Positions 21,521 to 30,741 of a stretch of 54,038 nucleotides of DNA are shown here, in pieces. The translations under genes were made by a program, and so were the position numbers. The stretch covers positions 1 to 54,038 of IMG/VR virus record IMGVR_UViG_3300048590_000251. One strand, 5' to 3'. Positions within the stretch are counted from its first letter, which is position 1; each line of letters opens with the position of its first letter. Under the pieces are notes generated by a model. That model made no database searches. It had not been told where the DNA came from and saw only the letters and a list, made by a program, of their open reading frames with translations. This DNA is from a virus.

Positions 21521-22138
21521 ATGTTGATCGAATGTCTCCGCCGCCGCACCAAGGGCACCGTCGTTTCGATCGGGGACGCGGTTTACACCTTCATCCCCCT
21601 TCCTGACGGCGCCCATGTCTGCGACGTGACGCACCCGGACCACATCAAGCGGCTTCTGATGGTCGAAGCATACGTTCCCTATGGTCCGGCCGCCACCGGC
21701 GCCCCGGTCGAGGAGGCGCCGCCTCCGGCCAATGTCCAGCCGCCGCGCGACCTGACCATCGACCCGGCGCTGTTCCTCGGGCTGCAGCCGGGCGGAGTGG
21801 CATCTGCGCCGTCGATCAAGACTGGAATCGTCGGGGCCGCCAATGCTGAACAGCAGAGCCAGCCCACGATCGAGGGCCATGCGGCCGACAGCCCCGATAT
21901 TGCACCCGTGCAGGGAGAAGCGAAGTCCGGCGCGGAAGATGACCCGCCAGCGTCGGACGACCCTGCCGCCGATGAGCAATCCGATGCAAGCCAGGGCGAG
22001 GAGGTCAGCGCGGCACCGGACTATGCCGCGCTGACCGACGAGGAACTCGCCGAGGCATATGAGGCGCGGTTCGACAAGCCGCCGCACAACCGCATGAAGC
22101 GCGAAACCATCATCGGCCATCTGACCAAGGAGGACTGA
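21521..22138 (+). CDS. structural protein with Ala/Pro linker (205 aa)
   Basis: N-terminal about 60 residues form a compact beta domain (LIECLRRRTKGTVVSIGDAVYTFIPLPDGAHVCDVTHPDHIKRLLMVEAYVPYG). A disordered acidic/alanine/proline linker follows (residues 60-165), and the last 40 residues make a HeH/SAP-like helix-extended-helix motif (YAALTDEELAEAYEARFDKPPHNRMKRETIIGHLTKE), a putative nucleic-acid or peptide binding module found at the ends of phage head-completion proteins. Six-base spacing to the next gene, so cotranscribed. Confidence 0.65.
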   Translation: MLIECLRRRTKGTVVSIGDAVYTFIPLPDGAHVCDVTHPDHIKRLLMVEAYVPYGPAATGAPVEEAPPPANVQPPRDLTIDPALFLGLQPGGVASAPSIKTGIVGAANAEQQSQPTIEGHAADSPDIAPVQGEAKSGAEDDPPASDDPAADEQSDASQGEEVSAAPDYAALTDEELAEAYEARFDKPPHNRMKRETIIGHLTKED

Positions 22139-22143
22139 ACGAC

Positions 22144-22851
22144 ATGGCGCTGACCGCTGGCCTGATCCTCGGTCGCGCCCAGACCGCTCTGCAAGACCAG
22201 GCGGGAACGCGCTGGCCGCTGACCGAACTTCTCGGCTATCTCAACTCAGGCATTCAGGAGATCGCGCTTCAGAAGCCGACATCCTTCTCGAAAACCGTTC
22301 TGATCCCGCTTGCCGCCGGAACCTACCAGGTGGTGCCGACGGGCTATTCGGCCGTCATCCGCGGAATCCGCAACATCACGTCTGGCGTCGGCGTCACGCC
22401 TCGCATCGCCGGTCGCGCCATCCAGCCCGCCCGCCGCGCCGACCTCGACGCGCAATTCCTCGACTGGCACGATGTCGGAGAGGTGCCGATGGCAAAGAGC
22501 GTCATGCACATCATCGCGGACGAGGCCGACCCGCTGGTCTTCTACACCTTTCCACCCAACGACGGGACCGGGCTGATCGAGGCCGTGGCCGCTGAAATCC
22601 CCGCCGCGATTCCCGTTCCGGCCAGCCCGACAGTGCTGGCATCCTATACCGCCGTCCTGCCGCTCTCCGACATCTACGAAGGGCCGCTGGCCGATTATGT
22701 GATGTTCCGTGCGCTGTCGAAGGAAACCACCCTGGCGGGCGCCGGACAGAAGGCGCAGGCCCACTACCAGTTGTTCGCATCTGCCCTCGGTCTGAAGCAG
22801 CAGATCGAGGCGCAGGCCAACGTCAACGCCACAAAGCGTTCAGGAGGCTGA
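22144..22851 (+). CDS. head-tail adaptor-like protein (DUF6682-like)
   Basis: 235 residues. The pattern LTAGLILGRAQTALQDQAGTRWPLTELLGYLNSGIQEIALQKPTSFSKTVLIPLAAGTYQVVPTGYSAVIRGIRNI, followed by a beta-rich middle and a helical C-terminus (DYVMFRALSKETTLAGAGQKAQAHYQLFASAL), matches adaptor proteins that close the portal ring. DUF6682 is my best guess from memory. Directly downstream of the head operon and next to the nozzle-like genes. Confidence 0.65.
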   Translation: MALTAGLILGRAQTALQDQAGTRWPLTELLGYLNSGIQEIALQKPTSFSKTVLIPLAAGTYQVVPTGYSAVIRGIRNITSGVGVTPRIAGRAIQPARRADLDAQFLDWHDVGEVPMAKSVMHIIADEADPLVFYTFPPNDGTGLIEAVAAEIPAAIPVPASPTVLASYTAVLPLSDIYEGPLADYVMFRALSKETTLAGAGQKAQAHYQLFASALGLKQQIEAQANVNATKRSGG

Positions 22852-22854
22852 TCC

Positions 22855-23517
22855 ATGGCCGCGACCGTCGCCCTGTCGAAGTTCCTTCCGCTGGTGCTGC
22901 CGCACGTCCCCGGCGTCCCGCAGTTCATGGCGACGTTCAACCTGAGACTCTCGGCCATCGAGTTCTGCAAGCGCACCCGCTGCTGGCGCCACGTCGTCTC
23001 GGTGCTGTTTGATGCGGCCACCGAAGCGGTTGTCGCCCCCGCCTATGCCGCGATCCACGAGTTCGAGACCGCGCTCTGGAACAACGAAACTTATCTTCGC
23101 CCGATCCAGTTCTCCGACGTGGATGAGCCGTCGGCAACCGCTGCCGCCGGATCGGTGCCGCAATATGTCACGCAGGCCGAGTCCAACACCGTCCGCGTCA
23201 TACCCGCCGCCGACGGGACGCTCGCTCTCACCCTGTTCCTGATGCCGGTGAACGGATCATCCTTCGCCGCGGATGCCGACGGCAACATGGTCGATCTCTA
23301 CGACGTGGTTCCGGATTTCCTCTACCTGCAACACGCGGAGGCTATCGCCGCCGGCGCCATCGCCCGGCTGATGTCCATGCCGGGAAAGGACTGGACCAAC
23401 CCGCAACTTGCCGCCGTTCATGCGGCCCGGTTCCACGACTCCGCCACGACCCATTTCAGCGTCAGCCTGCGCGGCCAGCATCGCGCCCGGCCCAGGGTGA
23501 AGCTGCAAACCTATTGA
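22855..23517 (+). CDS. tail-adaptor structural protein (220 aa)
   Basis: Starts three bases after the previous stop. N-terminal helical segment (SKFLPLVLPHVPGVPQFMATFNLRLSAIEFCKRTRCWRHVVSVLFDAATEAVVAPAYAAIHEFETALW) and a beta-rich C-terminal half (YVTQAESNTVRVIPAADGTLALTLFLMPVNGSSFA) are consistent with a podovirus neck or tail-tube component. No family named with confidence. Confidence 0.6.
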   Translation: MAATVALSKFLPLVLPHVPGVPQFMATFNLRLSAIEFCKRTRCWRHVVSVLFDAATEAVVAPAYAAIHEFETALWNNETYLRPIQFSDVDEPSATAAAGSVPQYVTQAESNTVRVIPAADGTLALTLFLMPVNGSSFAADADGNMVDLYDVVPDFLYLQHAEAIAAGAIARLMSMPGKDWTNPQLAAVHAARFHDSATTHFSVSLRGQHRARPRVKLQTY

Positions 23518-23530
23518 GGGAGAGCGACCC

Positions 23531-25138
23531 ATGGCAATCCGCCTCTCCGGCTTCAAGGGCCAGTTCCCGCACATCACCCCGAGATTGCTCGACCCGTCCG
23601 CCGCGATCGAGTGCATCGACGCGATCCTGGAAGACGGAACCATCAAGCCGATCCGGGGGACAACCGCCGTCCATACCTTCGGGTCGGACATGGCCTCATT
23701 CGTCCAGTTCGGTGGGTCATGGATCGGCTTTGCGGCCGACACCTATGCCGTGCCCGGCCCGGTCGCCGCGGATCGGCTCTACATCGCCGACGGCGTGAAG
23801 CCCAAGATGAAGGTCGGGGCCACCACCTACGACCTTGCGCTGCCGCCGCCGCTCAACCCGGCCACGACCGAAACCCTCGGGACGCTGAACCCCGACCTGA
23901 TCGAGTCCGTCACCTACGTCTACACATGGGTCACGGGATTTGCCGAGGAATCGGCGCCGTCCCCGACCTCCTACCTCATCGACTGGTCCCCCGGACTGAC
24001 CGTTCGCCTGACCGCGATGGATGCGGCCCCTGCCGGACGCAACATCACGCTCCGCCGCATCTATCGCTCGCAGACCAGCGCCAGTGGCGTGACGGACTTC
24101 TATTTCGTGGCCGAACTCCCGGCCGCGACCCTGACCTATGATCACGACCTCGACCTCGCTCCGATCCAGAATGTTCTTCCGACGGCCGAATACGACGAGC
24201 CAGCCAACGGGCTGACCGGGATCATCGCGCTCCCCAACGGCGGAATGGCCGGGTTTCGCGGCAAGGAACTGATGTTCGCCGAGCCCTACCGGCCCCATGC
24301 CTGGCCGACGAAGTATCGCCGCACCGTCGATTACGAGATCGTGGCACTGGTGGCGTTCGGCTCCAGCGTGGCGATCCTGACCAAGGGCACCCCTTACATG
24401 GGGCAGGGCCGCAGCCCGGCAGATTTCGTCATCGAGAAGATGGAGTCCGGGCTCCCTTGCGTCTCGGCCCGAGGTGTCGTGGATCTGGGCTATGCCGCCG
24501 CCTATCCCTCGAATGACGGTCTGGTGACGATTTCTCCGCAAGGCGCGCAGATCGCGACCGCGGGATTGTTCACCCGCAAGCAATGGCGGTCGATGAACCC
24601 CTCCAGCTTCGCCGCCGCGCAATCAGAAGGCCGATACGTGTTCTCACACCAGGTCGGCGCCAGCCGCGCCATGGGCATCATCGACCTGACGATGGAGGCG
24701 CCATTCTTCACCCGCACGTCGGATGTGGCCGGGCAGATGATCTACGACCAGACGGACGCCGAAGTCTACATCCTGACCGGCCTTCGCGTGGTCAACCGAT
24801 GGAACGATGTCGCTGCCGCCGTCCGCACCGCGACATGGCGATCGAAGGTCTTCAACCTTGTCTCTCCGGAGAGTTTCGGCGCAGCGCAGATCGACATTGA
24901 CCCGCCCCTCGGGGCCGCTGCGATCGGCGTTCCGGCGGCCGACGCTGCGCCGGTTCTGTCGCTGGCCTGTCGCGTGTTCGCCAATGAAACCCTCGTCGCG
25001 ACCATCACGGAGGCCAACCGGCCGGTGCGGATGCCGGGTCAGAACCTCGCTGAACGCTGGATCGTGGAGATCATCACCAACACCCCTGTCGTCGGGTTCG
25101 CCATGGCCGGAACGATCGAGGGGCTGGGGACGGGCTGA
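23531..25138 (+). CDS. tail nozzle-like protein (535 aa)
   Basis: Beta-propeller-like repeats of about 70 residues with W and G-rich turns (IRLSGFKGQFPHITPRLLDPSAAIECIDAIL; GTLNPDLIESVTYVYTWVTGFAEESAPSPTSYLIDW; IIALPNGGMAGFRGKELMFAEPYRPHAWPTKYRRTVDYEIVALVAFGSSVAILTKGTPYMGQG) are what the nozzle of short-tailed phages looks like. I would expect it to cap the tail tube beyond the adaptor proteins. The stop codon shares a base with the following gene's ATG. Precise identity uncertain. Confidence 0.65.
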   Translation: MAIRLSGFKGQFPHITPRLLDPSAAIECIDAILEDGTIKPIRGTTAVHTFGSDMASFVQFGGSWIGFAADTYAVPGPVAADRLYIADGVKPKMKVGATTYDLALPPPLNPATTETLGTLNPDLIESVTYVYTWVTGFAEESAPSPTSYLIDWSPGLTVRLTAMDAAPAGRNITLRRIYRSQTSASGVTDFYFVAELPAATLTYDHDLDLAPIQNVLPTAEYDEPANGLTGIIALPNGGMAGFRGKELMFAEPYRPHAWPTKYRRTVDYEIVALVAFGSSVAILTKGTPYMGQGRSPADFVIEKMESGLPCVSARGVVDLGYAAAYPSNDGLVTISPQGAQIATAGLFTRKQWRSMNPSSFAAAQSEGRYVFSHQVGASRAMGIIDLTMEAPFFTRTSDVAGQMIYDQTDAEVYILTGLRVVNRWNDVAAAVRTATWRSKVFNLVSPESFGAAQIDIDPPLGAAAIGVPAADAAPVLSLACRVFANETLVATITEANRPVRMPGQNLAERWIVEIITNTPVVGFAMAGTIEGLGTG

Positions 25139-27831
25139 TGCGACAGCGGAGCGTCTTTTCAGCGCCGGGAGCCACATCGGACGGGACCGATATCGACGCC
25201 AGGCGGATCCGCGAGACTGTCGAAATCCTCGCCGGGTCGCGCGGCGCCGAAGGCGACAGGGCTGTCCGTCTCCGCGAGTTCAATCTCCTTCTGGATCGCG
25301 TCACCAATACCATCGCGGCGATCGACCGGCTCGCGGGGCGCGGCATCATCGAGAACCCTCGGGCCCCCTCTCCGGATATCGGAGGGATCATCGGCGACAT
25401 ACCGGGGATCAATACCGACCCGCCGGCCACCCCGACCAATCTCCTGGTCAATACCTTCATCCTGACCGATGGCGTCGCGCGGCTGGAGGCATCATGGGAT
25501 GCCGCGCCAGAACCGGATATCGGCTACTATGTCGCGGAGATCGGGTTCGACGGCGGGAACATGATTCCTTGGGTTGTCGCCGGTCCCCAATTCGGCATCA
25601 ACTGCCAGCCCGGCCAGACCTATTCCATCCGCGTCTTTGCTGTCGATGTGGCCGGAAACGTGTCCGGACCCACAACAGCCGCCACGGGAACGGTGGTCGC
25701 CGACGATGAGCCGCCGGCCGTTCCGACCGGACTCGCGATCACGAGCGGATTTCAGCTTCTCTGGCTGAAATGGAACCGCAACGCCGAGCCGGATCTGCAT
25801 CACTACGAAATCTACGAGGCGGCGACCTCGACACCGGCCCCGACGACGGGAACCGTCGCGACCTTCTCGGCGACAGCCGACCAGATGGCGCGCAGCGGCC
25901 TGCCCGACAGCGCGACCCGGCATTACTGGATCCGAGCCGTCGATACATCCGGAAACAAATCGGCTTGGTCTACGCGCGTGCAAGGCACGACGGCGACAAG
26001 TGCTGGTGTCGATCCTGTCGCGCTGGCGGACGCTCTTTCCGCAGCGGTCGGTATTGTCCCGAGTGCCGCGATCGCACCACGGGCGATCGTCTCGTCGCTG
26101 ATCGCCGTCACCGATCCGGAAAACCTGGTGCCGGACGGAACGTTCTCGCAGCAGGACAGCAGCCTGATTGCTGCCGGAGGTGGCACTTCGGCGTCGTTCC
26201 TTGCGGTGACGACGGCCAGTTCCGGCACCGTGCTGAGATGGCAGCGAGCTGGGGCCGGAATAGCCGCCGACGTTCGGCAACATTCTCTTTACAAGACTCC
26301 GGTGAGCGATACGCAGAAGCTCGCGCTTGAAATCCGCATGCGGGCCAGCAGTTCGGGGACCGGGCCGAACCTTCAGCCGCGCATCATCTTCCACGACTCC
26401 GCGGGCGCGGTTCTGTCGTCGGTTGTGATTGACGTCATCGCCTCCCTTCCTACCAGTTTCACCCCCTATGCCGGCCAGGTCACGCCGCCCGCCGGCGCCT
26501 GCTTCGCGTCATGGTCACTGCCCACATTCGATACGACCTCTCCTGTCGATGTGCAGATCGACTACGTTCGGATTCGCCGGGCCGGCCTCGGACAACTGCT
26601 CGTGGATGGCGAGATTCAAGCCAATCATCTGACGACGGGTGAGCTTCTCACCCTGACCGCGCAGATCAAGAACGCGATCATCACCGACGCCAAGATCGCC
26701 AACCTGTCGGCGGCCAAGCTGGTCGCGGGAACGGCGCTGACCAGCTCGCTCACGGTGAATGGCGATGCGCTCTCGACCATCCAGGGCCGGGCGGCCGATC
26801 CCGCGGCGCGGATCAACGCCGCTTCGACACAGATCGACCCCGGCAAGATCGTCATTTCCGGCGGCACCACTCTTGCCGACTGGCGCAAGGGCGGGGATCT
26901 GACGAAGATCGACGGCGGCAACATCTCGGCCAACACCATCGCCGCCAATTCCGCCGTGATCGGCATGCGGGGCATCTCGATCTCGGGCGTCCAGTTCGAG
27001 CACAACAGCCCGACTGCCAACAAGGTATCCTGGACCGGCGGCACCATCCAATACATCAACGACGCCGGCACCGCGACGACCGCGACGATCACCGCCTCGA
27101 ACGCGACCTGGACCAGTGGCACGCTCTATCTCTACTGGGAGAAGGGCACCACGACCATCGGCAGCACCACGACGCTTGCCAGCGCGATGCTGGACACGCG
27201 CATCGTGCTGGCGACCTATCGCGGCGGCGTCGATCTGATCACGAATTACGGCCGCACGGTCATCGACGGATCGATCATCAAGACCGGCACCGTGGATGCC
27301 GCGCAGATGGCAACCGGCGCCCTGTCGGTGCAGGGAATGGCGGCGTTCGGCGGAACGCTGCAATCGTCGCCGTTTACGCCCGGATCGACGGGATGGCAGA
27401 TCAAATCCGCCGGCGATGCCGAGTTCAACACGGCGATCATCCGAAATCCGACCATCATCCGACCTCTTGTTCTCGACAGCGGCACGATCACGGTCGGCGA
27501 CTTTACACCAACCTCCTCCGGGTCCGGCCTTCCCACCAGTGATGGATGGGGCACGATCGGCAAAAGCATCTGGGTCGATACAACGTCCGTCCCGATCTCT
27601 GCATGGGCTGGGACCAACAAGACCTATGTCTGCAACGTCGCAATGACGGCCGGGACTGTTTTCAGAGTTGGCGGAACGGAAGATATCTACTGGGGCTGGG
27701 TCGCCACGGTTCTGCCGCTGACCCGCTGGAACGTGCCGCAGACGCTCAGACTGCGGATCGACTTCTACAGTCATCTCGTGAGCAACGTCACGGGCTGCGA
27801 AATCACCTGGAAAATCTACGAGATCACCTGA
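25138..27831 (+). CDS. large tail tip/fibre protein with fibronectin-III domains
   Basis: 897 residues. Residues about 95-285 hold two fibronectin type III-like domains (PATPTNLLVNTFILTDGVARLEASWD..YSIRVFAVDVAGN and PAVPTGLAITSGFQLLWLKWN..HYWIRAVDTSGNKS). These are followed by a carbohydrate-binding-like sandwich (NLVPDGTFSQQDSSLIAAGGGTS through CFASWSLPTFDTTSPVDVQIDYVRIRR) and a C-terminal part rich in I-T-D-A-K-I and N-T-I/A-A-N-S-A repeats. That last part (AQIKNAIITDAKIANLSAAKL; GNISANTIAANSAVIG) resembles the C-terminal region of lambda gpJ/DUF1983-type tail tip proteins. Likely host-receptor contact, encoded directly after the nozzle-like gene. Confidence 0.75.
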   Translation: MRQRSVFSAPGATSDGTDIDARRIRETVEILAGSRGAEGDRAVRLREFNLLLDRVTNTIAAIDRLAGRGIIENPRAPSPDIGGIIGDIPGINTDPPATPTNLLVNTFILTDGVARLEASWDAAPEPDIGYYVAEIGFDGGNMIPWVVAGPQFGINCQPGQTYSIRVFAVDVAGNVSGPTTAATGTVVADDEPPAVPTGLAITSGFQLLWLKWNRNAEPDLHHYEIYEAATSTPAPTTGTVATFSATADQMARSGLPDSATRHYWIRAVDTSGNKSAWSTRVQGTTATSAGVDPVALADALSAAVGIVPSAAIAPRAIVSSLIAVTDPENLVPDGTFSQQDSSLIAAGGGTSASFLAVTTASSGTVLRWQRAGAGIAADVRQHSLYKTPVSDTQKLALEIRMRASSSGTGPNLQPRIIFHDSAGAVLSSVVIDVIASLPTSFTPYAGQVTPPAGACFASWSLPTFDTTSPVDVQIDYVRIRRAGLGQLLVDGEIQANHLTTGELLTLTAQIKNAIITDAKIANLSAAKLVAGTALTSSLTVNGDALSTIQGRAADPAARINAASTQIDPGKIVISGGTTLADWRKGGDLTKIDGGNISANTIAANSAVIGMRGISISGVQFEHNSPTANKVSWTGGTIQYINDAGTATTATITASNATWTSGTLYLYWEKGTTTIGSTTTLASAMLDTRIVLATYRGGVDLITNYGRTVIDGSIIKTGTVDAAQMATGALSVQGMAAFGGTLQSSPFTPGSTGWQIKSAGDAEFNTAIIRNPTIIRPLVLDSGTITVGDFTPTSSGSGLPTSDGWGTIGKSIWVDTTSVPISAWAGTNKTYVCNVAMTAGTVFRVGGTEDIYWGWVATVLPLTRWNVPQTLRLRIDFYSHLVSNVTGCEITWKIYEIT

Positions 27832-28379
27832 TGGCACAGCGCGCGTCCTACATTCTGAACGGAGATGGCATCAGCATCGTGAACGATACGGGCGGTGCGA
27901 TGACCGTCTCGACGGTCTGGGCGGGGTCTCCGGGCTGGGATGACGCCGTGGCGCTGGTGGCTGCGTCTCCGGATCAGATGACGCCTGCGCCACCGCCGAC
28001 GCCGGAGCAGGCCGCTGCGAATCTGGCGAACGAACTGAAGCGCGAGATCAACGCCGAGCGCGATCGGCGCGTTCTCATGGGCGCCGACATCGACGTGTCC
28101 GGTTATGGCTCGATCCCGGTGCAAGGCGGTCCAACGGACCAGATCAACCTTTTGGCCCTGGGTGCCACGGCGATGGAGCTGATCGCGGCCGGGATCACCG
28201 GAGCCGTCATTCCCTTCCGCGACGCGCTGAACGTCATGCACCAGCTCACTCCCGCACAGATTGCGGAACTGGTGCGCAAGGGCAAGATGGTCGTGACTGC
28301 GATCTACGCCGCTTCCTGGGCGCTCAAGGACGCCAATCCGATCCCCGAAGACTTCACAGATGACAGCCACTGGCCGTAG
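27831..28379 (+). CDS. DUF4376-type tail protein (182 aa)
   Basis: Residues 60-165 show the DUF4376 pattern: LANELKREINAERDRRVLMGADIDVSGYGSIPVQGGPTDQINLLALGATAMELIAAGITGAVIPFRDALNVMHQLTPAQIAELV. Proteins with this domain are often fused to or follow phage tail fibres and may be chaperones or fibre partners. The start codon immediately follows the stop of the fibre-like gene. The N-terminal 60 residues are a beta-rich short domain with a proline stretch. Confidence 0.75.
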   Translation: MAQRASYILNGDGISIVNDTGGAMTVSTVWAGSPGWDDAVALVAASPDQMTPAPPPTPEQAAANLANELKREINAERDRRVLMGADIDVSGYGSIPVQGGPTDQINLLALGATAMELIAAGITGAVIPFRDALNVMHQLTPAQIAELVRKGKMVVTAIYAASWALKDANPIPEDFTDDSHWP

Positions 28380-28388
28380 GAGAACCGC

Positions 28389-28673
28389 ATGACTTTCGAT
28401 CATCTGCCCCTGCTCGTCCTCGTCGTCCTGGTGATCCTCGACACGATCACCACGATCCGCGCCCTGCGCAGCCCGAGCCTGCGGGAGGCCAACCCGATCC
28501 TCGCATGGGCGATGCGGCACGGCCGGGTCTGGATTGCCCTGAAACTGGCGGTCAGCACCGGTGCGATCTGGCTGCTGCGCGACCAAACCAACCCCGTCAC
28601 TTTCTGGATGACTTGCGGTGTCGCGGCGCTCTATGCTGCGGTCGTCGCCAGCAACATCCACCATACCCGCTGA
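28389..28673 (+). CDS. small integral membrane protein (DUF5658-like)
   Basis: 94 residues with three hydrophobic stretches (PLLVLVVLVILDTITTI; VWIALKLAVSTGAIWLL; FWMTCGVAALYAAVVAS) and the D-x-x-TT-x-x-A-L-x-S-x-x-L-x-EANPIL motif near the first loop, which recalls the DUF5658 membrane family. Possibly a holin-like or exclusion protein, although it lies in the tail region and not with the lysin. Confidence 0.7.
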   Translation: MTFDHLPLLVLVVLVILDTITTIRALRSPSLREANPILAWAMRHGRVWIALKLAVSTGAIWLLRDQTNPVTFWMTCGVAALYAAVVASNIHHTR

Positions 28674-28686
28674 CGGAGGCCGTCAC

Positions 28687-29148
28687 ATGATCGTCACCTT
28701 CAAGTTGCAGGAGAGACTTCTCGCATGGGCGGCGCCCCGGTGCGATACCCATGAGTGGCCGAAAGAGAGCGTGGCCTTGGGCGTGATCGACCCGACAGGC
28801 GGCCGCATCCGCGCGGTCGTCGTCATCAATGCCCGCTACGGGCACACCCTCGCCATGCACATCGCCAGCGACGGCAGCCGCGCATGGGCGACGGAGGCCG
28901 TTCTGAGGTCCATCTTCACCTATGCCTTCGACACGCTCCAGGCGGGCCGGATCAACGCCGTCATCGCCGAGCGCGACATCAAGACAACGATCATGGCCCT
29001 CAAGCTGGGGTTCCGCATGGAGGGGACACTCAAGTCTGGTGCAAATGACGGCAGCGATGGTATACTGATGCGGATGTTGGCGCAGGAGTGCCCGTGGATC
29101 GAACACGAGGTTACTCCACATGGGCAAGAAATCCCCGCCGCCCGCTGA
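28687..29148 (+). CDS. GNAT-type acetyltransferase-like protein
   Basis: 153 residues. Fold cues: the central beta strand and AcCoA-binding loop (RIRAVVVINARYGHTLAMHIASDG), the helix FTYAFDTLQAGRINAVIAERDIKTTIMALKLGFRMEGTLKSGANDGSDGILMRMLAQECPW, typical of GNAT N-acyltransferases in phage tail regions (LGFRxEG-L). Substrate unknown; it might modify a virion or host protein. 13 bases after the membrane protein, and its 3' end overlaps the next gene by 29 bases. Confidence 0.75.
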   Translation: MIVTFKLQERLLAWAAPRCDTHEWPKESVALGVIDPTGGRIRAVVVINARYGHTLAMHIASDGSRAWATEAVLRSIFTYAFDTLQAGRINAVIAERDIKTTIMALKLGFRMEGTLKSGANDGSDGILMRMLAQECPWIEHEVTPHGQEIPAAR

Positions 29149-30049
29149 CCCGAGGATCGGTGAGGCCGCCCTGGAGTCCGCGCGGCTCGGGACCGAATAT
29201 CTCGATTTCATGCGCGGGCAGGCCGATGTCACGAACCGGTGGGCGGAGGAAGACCGCAGCCGGTTCCAGACGGTTTTCCAGCCGCTGCAAGACCAGTTCA
29301 TCGCCGACGCGGCGTCCTACAACACGCCGGAGCGGCAGTCCGCGGCGGCGTCTGCCGCCGTCGGGGACGTGCGGCAGCAGGCCGAGATTGCCCGACAGTC
29401 GTCCGCGCGCAACCTTGCCTCGATGGGGGTTGATCCGAGGTCCGGAGCCTATGCCGCCGAAGCCCGCCGCAGCGCCACCGCAGAGACGCTTGGCGCGGCG
29501 GGTGCGGCGAACAGCGCCCGCCGCCAGGTCGAGGCGATAGGGGATGCCAAGCAGGCCGCCGCGATCAACATGGGCAACGGACTGGCCGTCAACCCTGCGA
29601 CCTCGATGCAGATTTCCAACGGCGCCACATCGGCCGGGTTCAATGGCGCCATTGGCGGCCAGCAGCAGATGGGCAATCTGCTCAACACTCAATACCAGCA
29701 GCAGTTGGAAAGCTGGCAGCAGCGCAACGCGATGCTGGGCGGCATCGGAAGTGCCCTCGGGCAACTTGGCGGCGCCTTCATCCTGTCCTCGAAAGAGGCG
29801 AAGACGGACAAGACGAAAGTCAGGGGGGCGCTCAAGGCGCTCAAGGATATGCCTGTCGAGGCGTGGACCTACAAGCCGGGTGCCGGAGACGGCAAGCGCC
29901 ATATCGGCCCCTATGCCGAGGACTTCCAGAAAGCGACCGGGCGGGGCGATGGCAAGACCATCGACTTGATCGACTCCATCGGCATCACGATGGCTGGAGT
30001 GAAGGAACTCGCCGACGAGGTGTCGGCGCTCAAGCGGAGGTCTGCGTGA
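29120..30049 (+). CDS. virion protein with S74-like C-terminal chaperone domain
   Basis: 309 residues. Residues 1-225 are alanine/glutamine-rich and helical (AALESARLGTEYLDFMRGQADVTNRWAEEDRSRFQTVFQPLQDQF; QQQMGNLLNTQYQQQLESWQQRNAMLGGIGSALG), like internal ejection proteins. From about residue 225 the sequence matches the Peptidase_S74 intramolecular chaperone (SSKEAKTDKTKVRGALKALKDMPVEAWTYKP, then RHIGPYAEDFQKATG, VKELADEVSALKRR), with the Ser-Lys dyad region at SSKEAK. S74 domains usually release trimeric fibres, so the pairing with an ejection-like body is unusual. Confidence 0.75.
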   Translation: MGKKSPPPADPRIGEAALESARLGTEYLDFMRGQADVTNRWAEEDRSRFQTVFQPLQDQFIADAASYNTPERQSAAASAAVGDVRQQAEIARQSSARNLASMGVDPRSGAYAAEARRSATAETLGAAGAANSARRQVEAIGDAKQAAAINMGNGLAVNPATSMQISNGATSAGFNGAIGGQQQMGNLLNTQYQQQLESWQQRNAMLGGIGSALGQLGGAFILSSKEAKTDKTKVRGALKALKDMPVEAWTYKPGAGDGKRHIGPYAEDFQKATGRGDGKTIDLIDSIGITMAGVKELADEVSALKRRSA

Positions 30050-30741
30050 TGGCCGCGAGTTTTCTCGAAGGCATGATCGGCGGTGTCGCCGACGCCAAGG
30101 AAAAGAAGACCTCGGAAGCTGAGCGCAAGCGGCAACTCGACATCGCGGAGCAGATGGCCAATCGGCCGGTCTGGGGCGGTGCCGATCAGGCTGTCGCGAT
30201 GAACGCCGGATCCGGTGGCGGCGGCGCTCATTCCAGCGCCACGTCCTACACCTATGACGGAAAGATCGGCGACCGCGCCGGGTATGCCTACAACTACTTC
30301 GTCAAGAATGGTGTCCCCCCGGCTGCCGCTGCCGGTCTGGTGGGCAATATGATGCAGGAGAGCGGAACGGACATCAATCCGGCCGCAGTCGGTGACAGCG
30401 GCAATGCCTTCGGCGCCGCGCAGTGGAACGGCCCCAGAAAGAGGGCCTATCTCGGCTTTGCCGCAGCGCGCGGCACCAGCCCGACCGATTACGACACGCA
30501 ACTCGATTTTCTTCTGCATGAAGGACGAACCTCTGAGAAGGGCGCATGGGGTGGTATCCTGGATGCGCGCACCCCGCGCGAGGCCGCCGTCTATGCCTCG
30601 GACAATTTCTGGCGCCCCGGTCTGCCGCACAACGATCGCCGGGCGGCCTATGCCGAAAAGGTCTACAACACCTACTACAAGCCGCAGCCAACCGAGAAAT
30701 GGCCGTGGTTCCAGAATTACAGCGGAGGCCAGCAGCCGTGA
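30049..30741 (+). CDS. tail lysozyme/peptidoglycan hydrolase of the virion
   Basis: 230 residues. From residue 80 the phage tail-lysozyme fold is clear: YAYNYFVKNGVPPAAAAGLVGNMMQESGTDINPAAVGDSGNAFGAAQWNGPRKRAYLGFAAARG, with MMQESG carrying the catalytic Glu and the GAAQW loop, then YDTQLDFLLHEG. It cuts the host cell wall during DNA entry. The N-terminal part is polar and may be virion-binding. Starts by TGATG overlap with the S74 protein; its product would be ejected or sit inside the head. Confidence 0.88.
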   Translation: MAASFLEGMIGGVADAKEKKTSEAERKRQLDIAEQMANRPVWGGADQAVAMNAGSGGGGAHSSATSYTYDGKIGDRAGYAYNYFVKNGVPPAAAAGLVGNMMQESGTDINPAAVGDSGNAFGAAQWNGPRKRAYLGFAAARGTSPTDYDTQLDFLLHEGRTSEKGAWGGILDARTPREAAVYASDNFWRPGLPHNDRRAAYAEKVYNTYYKPQPTEKWPWFQNYSGGQQP

